Positions 36,044 to 46,205 of a stretch of 64,000 nt of DNA are shown piece after piece; the stretch's first letter is position 1; each line of letters opens with the position of its first letter. The stretch covers positions 248,001 to 312,000 of the forward strand of contig JASANG010002079.1 in NCBI GenBank assembly GCA_030248215.1, read 5' to 3'. A program made the translations under genes and the position numbers. The notes under the pieces were generated by a model that was given only the letters and a program-made list of their open reading frames with translations, did no database searches and was not told the DNA's origin. Origin of the DNA: Enoplolaimus lenunculus. Its lineage: Eukaryota > Nematoda > Enoplea > Enoplida > Thoracostomopsidae.

Positions 36044-37292
36044 TCTACTCTACGGACTCGTGTACCTGATTGATCAACGAACAGACAGACAAATAATAAT
36101 TGAACAACACAGGTTGGGTCTCAGTGAATCCCACAATTGTCTTGGTGAATCATACGCGAGTTCGGTGAAGAACATAGGGGCCTCGCGAGGTGTAGTTTTT
36201 GTTTGATAAACAAACTACACACAAATATTTTCTTTAATGTGTTTTTATGAAATGTTTTTCACGTTTTCCAGTTTGCCACTCGTTCGATAAATAATAAAAA
36301 ACACAGAAAAACAGTTACCGTGCCGAATCCTGGTCGTGATTTTCCATTACACTTTTCTGTGAACATTTATGCCTTGAAAAATTTGCCAGTGTATTGATAT
36401 AAAATAATACATAATAGCTTGACCTGGATGTTGCATCACAATAAACTTTATTAGTATAAGTAACTGGAATGGTGCAAGCTGAGAAAGAGCATACCGTTAC
36501 CTATTGTCAACAAGTTTTGCCGAAACCGGAACGGAGTTAACTGTGAGACAAAATTACGCAGTTAAAATACGGTGCAACTTGTGAATTTTAAGAAAGTTTT
36601 CGCAGTGTGGTACAAAGCCACGCTTTAAGCGTTTTTTTAAAAAATCTTTACAATTCAAACTTCAAAAATTTCTCGACAGTTACATCAAAGGAACCTCCTG
36701 CAAGTAAAACATAAAATGCAAAACATGACACTGTTCAAATTTTCAAAAGCTCAAGGAAAAATTCTAAAGGATGCAGAAGTCGATTTGCTGCCAGAGCCAT
36801 ATTCAAACTTCCGGTTGTACCCTGATACATAGAAAAACAAACCATTATTATATCTAAAGAGGAAAACCACCATCATCGGGCTATTAATATAGTGAAACAT
36901 AACGTGTTGGTCGTTTGTTCCCAAAATTCCCAGTGAGTAAATAATCACAATGTTTACCCGCATTTTCAAATTCTTTTCCCGCGGGTATATCCACATCAAA
37001 ATTTTCTTACTCGACTCGCGATTACCCCCGGGTACTCACGGGTCGCGTGCAGCTCTCATTTATGTACATTGAATGTAACTGTAGACCGATTGCAATTAGT
37101 GAGAGGCAATTTCCGGAACTTGCAAAAGTCAAAGCAAACCAAAATCTATGCACTGTTGCCTTGTTTGCTGCAAAATGTTAAACTATTGTTGCAGGATAAT
37201 TAATAGTACCGACATTCTATAACATTTATCTTACAGTTTCATGTCGCAGTAAAAACATTTTTATAAGGTAAAGGGTTGTACTGTTCTGTTAA

Positions 37293-37535
37293 GCCCTGTT
37301 CGTACGTGCAATTTTTTGCTGCGAGAACTTCCAGCTGTAAATTGCACGCAGAACGTGCATTTTTTTCAACAGCCAATGCGAAAGATGATGTAATAAATTC
37401 ATTGAACTTGCATGGTTATTCACACATGAGAACTAAATTCCTGCAAGTTGTTCGAACCGGACTTTAAACAGAACTTGCAAGTGCAAGTTGCTGCTGCAAG
37501 TTCTCGTAGCAAAAACTTGCACGTATGAATAGGGC
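37293..37535. mobile_element. TTAA-flanked MITE, short third copy
   Basis: TTAA precedes GCCCTGTTCGTACGTGCAA at the left and TTTAA follows CTTGCACGTATGAATAGGGC at the right. It is about 243 bases, an internally deleted version of the 719-base copy at 6554-7272. Confidence 0.75.
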
Positions 37536-38856
37536 TTTAAACACAGCGTTAAACGTACACCCAAAGGTGTACAAGAGCCAAGGGTTGTAAGCTTGCTTGT
37601 CATTGTGGCATAACGTTTTGGACGTTCAATTGTGCTAAACTTCAAAACTTTGTTCGACAAAAATGTTTGTTTTACATCATGTAAGAATAAACAACTGTTG
37701 CATGTTTGCAATAAGTATAAGGTCACAATTTTTTCTTTTTCGTCAATATTACACCTGTTTCGGAACTGCCAAATATATATGTTTACATGGTACTATTTTA
37801 AATATATTGCTTTATGTTCTGGTAAGCGAATTCGCGATAGTTTGTTGAAACTCTCTCCATTGGGCAGCTACAAAAATTAAGGTGCTTTTTTAAGGGTTTG
37901 AACGCTGTCAAACTCGCCACATGTACCTGAGTTATAGGAACGTTTTGCGTAAAAACTTTGTTTAAAACATTACAGTTACAAGTAGTATACATTTGCTGAT
38001 AATTCACCAATGTCTTCATCTCCACGATGCGGTATCCATGATTTAAACAGTTCAAATAACCTTAATTGAACCAAAATGAAGCGATTTTAATGGCTTTCTT
38101 GCACAATCACTGAATACAACATGCCATTGTATAATTGGACTAGAAACAACAATTTCATTGCAAATAATATCAAACCCAAATTCAATTCTATGTTACAGTT
38201 TAATCACTTTAAAAGTAACACAATGCTCAACTCTGAAATGCTCTCAAACTGAAATGGCAGTTGAAAAAAATTTTGAAATATTGACCTTTAAAAACTCGCT
38301 AAATTACCTTGAGCAACTTTTGATTGAGTTCATTTTCAGTGGGTTTGTACTATACAGCGATGATCACTTAACGTGATGTATAAATGTGTGACCGGTTGAC
38401 TTAAAAAAAACTTGCTGTTGGCAAAGTATATTATAAAAAAAAGCATTAGGTTTTCATTTCACAGCTATTTAAGATTACCAATAACCAGGTTTAGCGACCG
38501 GGATAAATAGAAATTTTTCTCTGGTTATTTTTTCTTCAAGCTTTTTTTGCCGAAAGACAGTTAAACAAGTGGCCAGTGATCTCTGCGTATTTCATCTTTT
38601 ACGCATTTGAAACTTTTGTAGTGTTGCACCGCGATAATTATACATCATAAAATGCTGATATATTGATTGAGTAAAATAGTCATGTGATTTTCCTAGTACA
38701 ATTTTGGCACCTGACTTAGTATTTATTATCGTTTTTGTATTTGTTGGCACATGCGGACATGTTTTTAATTTATAAATTTAATGTTTTTGAATTAAGCATT
38801 TCGTTAAATGCAGGCTTGCCGGATTTGTTAACGCGTGTCAGGGGTTGTAAAACAGA

Positions 38857-38936
38857 GTTGACCCTACCTCAACGAGTGACACAGACCATTCATTGAGGTA
38901 GGGTCAACGGAATATTTTCGTTGACGTAGGGTCAAC
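38857..38936. repeat. Perfect 16-base inverted repeat plus a third unit
   Basis: GTTGACCCTACCTCAA (38857-38872) and its exact complement TTGAGGTAGGGTCAAC (38893-38908) flank a 20-base loop. GTTGACGTAGGGTCAAC, itself partly palindromic, follows at 38920-38936. It could form a cruciform or hairpin, or be the ends of a very short element. Confidence 0.8.
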
Positions 38937-39279
38937 GACCACCGTTAACCCTGGGATGGGATATATTTTGTGGCCAGGCCAAATATTTTAATGTAAACGC
39001 CGCACTAAATAAAAATAAGTCTAAAGTTTAAACTTGACTCCTGCGAACAATGGCCCGCACCTTATGTATGCACGAACCAGCTTTTTTCAACGATATTTTA
39101 TCACGCGTCCTATTATTTTACCTTTTAGATACCAGTGCGTGCTACAAATAGCACTGAGTTTCTCGTCTTTTACGTTAATTTTGGGCAAACTGAACACGGC
39201 AATTTTGTTTGCAAACCTACGTTTTCAGTCTTGTGGTTAGCGCCAAAAATTTATTGTGTGTACCACTTTATTTCAAGGG

Positions 39280-39440
39280 GCGGCGATATGACGACCGTAA
39301 AGGTGCCGACCCACAAAAAATTACCTATACACATCGGGGAAAGGGGCTCACGGCTGAAGGCAAGGCCGTTGCTGGGGCATCCGAGACCACGCCGCGCGCG
39401 CGAAAGGGCCTCTTTGCAATGTACCAACAAGTAGCGTAGC
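39280..39440. other. GC-rich island of unknown nature
   Basis: About 160 bases are much richer in G and C than the surroundings (GGGGAAAGGGGCTCACGGC, CACGCCGCGCGCGCGAAAGG). Frames are open on both strands. There is no recognisable domain and no clear splice sites. It may be a repeat fragment or a foreign insertion. Confidence 0.3.
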
Positions 39441-40867
39441 AGATTATCCAAAAACAGGAACAGATACGCAGGCGTAGAAGGAAACTCGCAGGGGATTCAT
39501 GCCATAAGTCAAATACTGTACCGAAGGCTCAAGTTTTGTAAATCATTCGCCGGATATATTTAGCCGAGCCCCAAACGGTCGCCAATATATGTGCTAAAGG
39601 GGTGGTAATACAACAATGGTTAAAGGTAACAACATAAAAAGAGATTACATTGAAATGTCCATCTAAGGGTCAGTGGAATCTCGGAACGGCACGAATACAT
39701 CAATTTTCTGGCAATAGTTCCTTTACCAGTTTATATAATACAAACAGGTTCATTTGTAAGTAAGATCCCGTATGCCTCCCGGGTCAATCATGCGAACCTG
39801 TTACGGTTTCAGAGAATGATATTCATCCAAATTATATACAAAATCATAGTCAAACGTTCCGCTTTATACCTTGCCGAAATTATTCGGTTTACTGTTGCAT
39901 AATCCGCGTTATACAGGATGACAGTTGCATTTCTAATCGCTGAAGAATTGGTCCATGGTTTTAGGGTGCCTAAACCGTTAATAAATTAATCCTAGTATGC
40001 CTCTGCGTCCCTGACAAGGCGAAAACTTATTACGAAGTTAGGCGGCGCTAATCTGGTCACGGAAAATGCAAAATTATATTTAGCTTGCATTTGTCAGGGA
40101 AATGGCCGTAATTTACAGTTTTTTTACATATTTTCGTCATGCAGTTGAAAATTTTTTTTGCCCACTCGCTGGGCCCAATGTGAGACCCCCATCGCCTCCC
40201 TTATCCGGCTTAGTTACCTTCTGGACATCTGTCTATAAACGCGTTACCAGCACAACATGACTTTTGAACTTACTCTCCCTCACTTTTGGTGGGATTCATG
40301 GTACCAGCATACAATATGACTAAAAAAAGCTCAGCAGTTCTCAAACATAAACCGACTGTTTTGAAGCGTCCATAGTACCATACCTTTTCAGCTTCCAACT
40401 CATCTTATGCCCCGTTAATAAAAGAGAGTGGCCCAAAAACGCAACACACACTAAATACATTCTTTTCTACCCAGTTGAATACTCTTTTTTGCTAGAGTGA
40501 TCATCCATTTTTGCTGCTAGTTCTGCTAAACGATTAAAATTTTTGATTACGTTTCGCTATTTTTTGCTAGAAAATAGAAAAAATTCGGCGTTATGAGCGA
40601 AAATCTACTGATGTAAAGGCTGCGCTCACCGTTAGGTCTGTCATATATGGATATAAATATGTTCATCATCGCAAGCCATTATGATGCTTCCTACCACTCC
40701 CAGTAAGCCTGTTATTTGAATACAAAAGACCAAATCGCACATCTATAAATCTTTTACTGGCCCTGTTCAATCTCCAAATAATCATTTATTCATGCTTCAT
40801 AATATTTTATGGTTTATAAGCATACAAATTTAACTTTGAGAAAGCGCTTCAACAATTTTTGTATCGG

Positions 40868-43800
40868 ATGTCACGGCAACACAACAGCAACAACAGCGCC
40901 AGCATTTTCCGTTTAGTTTCAGCTGCGAGTTTCACTCTCCAATTATGTATCATTTTTCACATTTATTCAAACCATCAATTGCTTGCGCAATCTACAACCG
41001 CGATAAAAACATTATCTGCAGTTATCGCATCTGTTAATTGCACTGAAGAACAAGAAATTATTGATTTTATTAAAATTGCTTACTTGAACAACAAACGGCC
41101 GTCTGAATACGGAACCAGAGTTGTTTTAGAGCTTTGGGTCCAGGCGGTTACATCGATTTCAGAAGTCACAGCTGACTTTGAAATGGACATTTATATCACT
41201 GAACTGTGGCCTGATCCAGCGTTGCGTTACGAAATGTTGACGCCGTGTAAACAAAATGTATCATTGAATCATGAAATGCTTCGATATTTATGGACACCAA
41301 ATACATGTTTTGTAAATACTAAATACGCGAAAATACACAACTCGCCGTTTCGAAACGTGTTCACTATGATTTATCCAAACGGAACTGTATGGCTTAATTA
41401 TCGGTTAAAAGTTAAGGTACGCACTCATTTGCTTATTACTGCTAAGAAAAAATAGCCAATAAAAGTGTTAGGTCGCATAAACTCCACACGACAAAAAATG
41501 CCAAAAATATCAGAATATCATAAAACATGGTTGATGTATTTTCAGAAATTGTCATCGAGAATAGGAACATCAGGTTTGTTGTCACGGCCAATGTAAAGAA
41601 CATCGGCGGAACAGTATTATAAGCATATTCCTAAGCCAAAAGCCTAAGCCTAAATCTAAACCTAAGCGTAAGAATGAACATATTCCTAAGCCTAAGCCTA
41701 AGCCTGAGCCAAGCATAAACTTAGTCTAACGCTTAAGCTTACTCTGTTCTAGTCCCACAGAAAAACTCTCAGCCCCTGATCTTTACGTGAGCCGTTGTCA
41801 CAAAGTAGAATTTGTAAATATTAAGAAGTTAAAAGTGTAAAAGTAATATATACTTCTTTGAAGCAGTTTTAGCCCCTTCTCACATTGAGTTGCCCATAAG
41901 CAACTCAGCGCAGTGTATATACGTTAAATAATATATGTCGCACCGTGTTTAACAATTGCAACACCTATACATAGTACTAAATCACCACAAGCCGTAAGAG
42001 CCCCCTCGGGCTCGAGCGTCAAGCTCCTATAGCTGAGTGGTGATGGTATACGCCTCCCACTCCAGTCACTGGAGTCCGAATCCTAGCATAAAAGTAGGTC
42101 TCAGGGGAAATAGAAAATATTCATGTGAGAAGGGGTTAAATTAGGTACATCAGAATGTATCGTTTTTATCAATTATGAACAGGGACCGTGTAATATCGAT
42201 TTAACAACGTTTCCAATGGACACTCAACATTGTTACTTGACACTGCAAAGTTTCAACTACAACAAAAACGAAGTCAAAATGCGCTGGAATACAGTTCATC
42301 CGATTGTGTTGTTTATAAAACCCGAGTTTTCAGAATTCACACTGACACACTATCGAGCCGAACGGTTTGAGGTGGTAAGCGTCGTAGAATGCAATTACAA
42401 AAGCAATACTGTACTGTTAGTTTTCAAACCCACAGTTGATTTAGAAGTTTATTGGAATGATTTTAATAAAAATTAAACTTTGATTCTGGGTTAAATTCAT
42501 CCAGCTATGCTTAGTTCCGGTTGGAACCATGCGAACGTTTAGCACGGCCACAAAATCAATAGGTTTAGGTTTAATTGTATGGTAACATTAGTTGCGCATT
42601 GCACCTATACAACAATATCATGCGTACGGTGTGCTGGCTAATGAAGATAAAAAACTTCAGTATCTCCGGACGCGGAAGCTTTTAGCTTCAGTATGGCGGT
42701 CACGGAATTTTTTTGGTCTCAGCAGTCAGCACACTGAAGCCTGTTTGGTGTTATCATAATATTAAGAACATTGGAAACTTCACAGCAGCAGACTAAGTTT
42801 ATTTGTTAAAGCCTGAACCTATGCTTTAGCGCTTGCATAAGTCTAGCACTAACACCAAGCCTAAAAATGTAAAGCATGGTCAAAAGCGACGACACAAAGA
42901 TCACTCAGACGACTTGGCTAAAGAACGTGTACCATAGACACTGAACAATCGTTGTTTTCAGTTATATCCTGCCGGATACTGGGACGAACTCACTGCGTGG
43001 TTTTCATTTGAACGTCGCTACGGATATTACATCTTGCAAGCGTACATTCCAACATATTTAACAATATTCATTTCATGGATTTCATTTTGTGTCTCACCTC
43101 GCGCGATTCCAGCACGAACATTGCTCGGAGTTAATTCGTTGTTGGCGCTTACGTATCAGTTTGGCACAATTATGCATAGGTTACCACGTGTTAGTTATAT
43201 GAAAGCTATCGGTACGTTCTTTATATGGCCAACGGTAATTGCAGTTTCCTGAACTCAAGGAGACATGAAGATTATGGTGTTAAAAGACTGAAAACGGTTT
43301 GGCGAAGGCTTAGGATTTTGTTTGGAATTAGGGTTCGACTTGGTCTTATGATTTGAATTAGGCTTATGGGACTCGACCATGTCCTTCTAGGGAGAATGGG
43401 CCCGGTGTACGATGTTGTGGCATTTTTGCCACGATATCGATTGTGCGGAAAAATGTTGCATTGTTTCAATAGCTGCTGATTTGGTCGCACAATTTCGTGC
43501 TTATAAGATGTTGGCGAAAAACGACTATCTTACACCATGATCGGAAAATTAAATTGTAATTATACGTTACAAGTAGGTTAAGACCAGTTTTGGTACATTT
43601 TTCATCAAATTTAATTTGCCATTCTGATAAGTGTAGCTAACCTTATGCGTGATTTGCTTGAAAATCAGCATGCGGTGACACGAAAAGTTGTAAGCATCGC
43701 TTCATATGCTACACAATAAGTTTATGTTCCGCTTAATACAATATTATTTTCCGAGCTTCCATCAATTGTAAAAATTAGTATAAAGCGGCGATTTTTTTAC

Positions 43801-44636
43801 GAAATCTGTCGAGTTTGCAAAAGTGTCGTCTGTATAAAATCGCATTTTTATCAGACACTCAAGCTTTCACGATATACGATGCTTTGAGGTCCTACCGAAA
43901 ATGTCATAACTTCAGGTGTATATATAGTTGGAAATTTTCAATTGGACCTCGGAACGTAAATATAGTAATGGCGCATTTTACCATGTATTATTCAGACGTT
44001 TGGATGCTCGTATGTATGTCGTTTATATTTTGCTCACTGTTAGAATTGGCGATAGTTGGCTATTTAACCGCATGTGATACTCAAAAGCATACAGATAATC
44101 CTGGCGTTTCTACACCATACTCAAATCATTCGCCGAAGTTTTCAAACCGTTTACAAATGCCAAAAAATAAACCAATATATTCGAAACCTGTTGTTCGAGG
44201 ACATCGAAAACGATTTAGCAAGCTATGTCCGGTTTCATTGCATCGTAAATCTGGTTCCGAATGTTTAAATTCTGAAAATAACACTCCATATCGCGATAGC
44301 TGGTCAGAATTGCCAGATGCGAATCACTATCAACACGCGTACGGTGGTGTCAATTTGCAAAATTGCACTTTGAAAAACGTATCGTCAGAGGCGTCCCAGC
44401 GTTGTTTGCATCGCCAGTTATACTGGAGATTAACACCAGAACGAAAAGTTACTCAGTCGGACTCGTCTAAATTTGTACGTAAGCTGTACCGATGGGTAAT
44501 GCGTGAAATTAAACTGCGACTTAGCAAACTTCGAAAACGTTTAACTGCACAATTGTTGGATAAAATATCGGCGTTTTGTTTTCCAACTCTGTTCACCGTT
44601 TTTAATATTGTCTACTGGGCGTATTATTTAAGATGA
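40868..44636 (+). CDS. Anion-selective Cys-loop ligand-gated channel subunit (ACC/LGC-like)
   Basis: Exons 40868-41416, 42183-42374, 42962-43211 and 43996-44636 join in phase 0,0,1 to 543 residues ending at TGA 44634-44636. A hydrophobic N-terminal segment (about 15-33) may be the signal peptide. The extracellular domain has the Cys-loop C186-C200 with FPMD and the conserved [11 protein letters not shown] strand. Four membrane segments follow: M1 about 270-291, M2 about 298-317, M3 about 332-354, M4 about 520-541. The PAR motif (297-299) before M2 predicts chloride selectivity. M2-M3 ([17 protein letters not shown] and [13 protein letters not shown]) resembles nematode acetylcholine-gated chloride channels more than glutamate-gated ones, which have PPVSY there. 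The cytoplasmic loop of about 160 residues is basic and not conserved to my eye. Introns 1-3 hold repeats. Ligand not determined. Confidence 0.92.
41590..41797 (+). mobile_element. TTAGGC-type MITE, best preserved copy, in receptor intron 1
   Basis: CGGCCAATGTAAAGAACATC at the left and CCTGATCTTTACGTGAGCCG at the right form a terminal inverted repeat. The interior holds two runs of CCTAAGCCTAAGCCTAAG-like hexamers, the complement of the nematode telomere repeat TTAGGC, separated by a repeat of AACATATTCCTAAGCC. The right part has TAAGCTTACTCTGTTCTAGT. About 208 bases, non-coding. Confidence 0.85.
41871..42137 (+). mobile_element. CCCCTTCTCACAT-ended MITE carrying a tRNA-like promoter, complete copy
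   Basis: AGCCCCTTCTCACATTGAG at the left and ATGTGAGAAGGGGTT at the right are inverted repeats of about 15 bases. Inside, TAGCTGAGTGG (42030-42040) fits an A box and GAGTCCGAATCC (42072-42083) a B box, with stems such as CTCCAGTCACTGGAG between. The whole resembles a tRNA gene embedded in a DNA-transposon-like element. Related copies are at 50347-50613 (inverted) and 58086-58221 (truncated). Confidence 0.75.
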
Positions 44637-44729
44637 CTTGACGAGAGATGTATTAAAAGTTTATATAATTAAACCTAGAACGTGAACATAAAAGTAATTT
44701 GGGCATAGCTTCACGTAAATGTTACATAC

Positions 44730-45099
44730 CAGGGTGCAATGGAACCAAACGTCTGCCTCCGGCTCCGGCAAAAAATCGGCCTCCGGCTCCGGCAGAAAAT
44801 CGGCCTCCGGCTCCGGTAAAAATGTTGCCGGAGGTTACGGCAAATTCGGTAGTAAAATTTTGCACAATTTTGCAAAATTTATCTGTTTGACGCGTTTTGT
44901 TTTACTTTTGTCACAATTTTCAGGAAAGAATTTGTGAAATTTCGCAGAAAATAGCGTAAAACCAAACAACTTAACAACATATTGCAGATATTGGCTAAAA
45001 TTAACTAATTAACCATAATTTCTACTACCTATTTTCGCCTCACCTCCGTCCTCGGCTCCGGCTTCGGCTCCGGCATCTTTCACCTCCGGTTGCACCCTG
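44730..45099. mobile_element. CAGGGTGCAA hAT-like MITE, CCTCCGGC subtype, complete
   Basis: Ends are CAGGGTGCAATGG and CACCTCCGGTTGCACCCTG. The left arm has three tandem copies of a CCTCCGGCTCCGGCA-type unit with AAAATCGG, and the right arm GGCTCCGGCTTCGGCTCCGG. The core shares TTGCAGATATTGGCTAAAAT with the copy at 14477-14794. It lies about 90 bases after the receptor stop, so it may sit in the 3' UTR. Confidence 0.75.
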
Positions 45100-45944
45100 A
45101 TATCTACATATTTGAAGCTTTGTTAAACGAAAAGCAAATATATAAATGTATGCGTTTTCGAGGCAATACTGTTTCATTGCAATCATGTTGACTAGTTGTT
45201 CTTAATCCTTAAAATTAATCTCTCGGTGTGCCATTGTTCGTTCAATCTTGCAGCCACAATAAGCCATCGCATACTAAAGAACAGTACTGTTTGGCAAAAC
45301 ATTTGCATGCACGAAATTTTTTTAAAAGTCAAACAATAAAATACTGAAATGACTTCTCAGCCAACATAGTGGCGGCCTTATTTTGATTGATTTTATGTCG
45401 CACTATAGTTATACATCGCAGATTTTCAAAATTGGTATTGGACAAATAGATGGAATTCAAGGCATGACCTAATATTAAGTTTAGCAGTAAATTGTCTTTT
45501 ACTCTGTATGCGAATTCGAATTGTATAAAACAATTAGTCACCGAAGAACGTGTAGCAAGAACGATACTAATACATTGATACAGTAACTGATATTTTTAAT
45601 TACAGACCAAAATTTACCGAAGTAGTTGTAAATATTGCCACGGTATTTATAGTAATCGTTAATTATAACCTAAAAAACACACCAACTTAAATATGCACTC
45701 TGAATTTAAGATTTCTTATACATCTAATTAAATCCGTGCACTTGGGTAGACACTGCAACTTTATAATCATTTGTTGAATTCTCTAACGATAGTGTTTATT
45801 TGATAAAACGCAAACCCTGCCTAACATACTGTTTATTTTCCAAAACCTTGGCTTAAGCCTAAACTTAAAACGGAATTGAAATTTAGCTCTAGATCAAAAC
45901 TATAATCTACACAGAACATTTTTTTGGACGGTTTACGCTTTCAC

Positions 45945-46130
45945 GTCGGTCCCGTAGCCAGCTCACCTTGTTATGGGAGGGCTAAAAAATTTTCAGGAGA
46001 GCCATTCAAGGGTTTTTAATGACCTGCAAGCAAAGTTGAAAATTTTCTAGGGAGGCCAAAATTTTTCCAGGGGGGGGGGGGCTCGGTCCACCTTCCCGTC
46101 CATGGTTACGGACCCGTTTCACGTGTGCCT
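45945..46130. mobile_element. GGSCCGTAGC-ended MITE
   Basis: GGTCCCGTAGCCAGC at the left and TGGTTACGGACCC at the right are inverted. The interior contains GGGAGGGCTAAAAAATTTTC and a G-run of about 12. It is the same family as 2188-2350 and the inverted 49190-49357. Confidence 0.65.
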
Positions 46131-46205
46131 TTTATATATTCAAATAATATAAATATTCCTCGACAATGCATTTTTATATTTATTCAGGACATTCACGCAA
46201 ATTCT

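Larger units (their letters stand above)
32500..40867. other. Long intergenic stretch between Rap1 and the Cys-loop receptor
   Basis: Only a possible small membrane-protein gene (35155-35733, minus) and a weak hydrophobic frame (33112-33330) stand out. Repeats include a TTAGGC-type MITE (about 33775-33965), hAT-like ends at 34840, 35799-36043 and 36828, a GTGACCCGAATAA-family end near 35030, a TTAA-flanked MITE (37293-37535), a 16-base inverted repeat (38857-38908) and a GC-rich island (39280-39440). 39440-40867 contains nothing I recognise. Confidence 0.6.
44637..46205. other. Intergenic stretch between convergent receptor and calponin-like genes
   Basis: The two genes converge. ATTAAA at 44652-44657 may serve the receptor and AATAAA (minus strand, 46184-46179) serves the calponin-like gene. 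Between them lie a hAT-like MITE (44730-45099), unremarkable AT-rich DNA (45100-45940) and a GGSCCGTAGC-ended MITE (45945-46130). Confidence 0.6.

Noticed and set aside
41640-41715. A telomere or chromosome end
   Set aside because: The hexamer tract is short, degenerate, internal to a gene intron and bounded by inverted-repeat ends, so it is interstitial.
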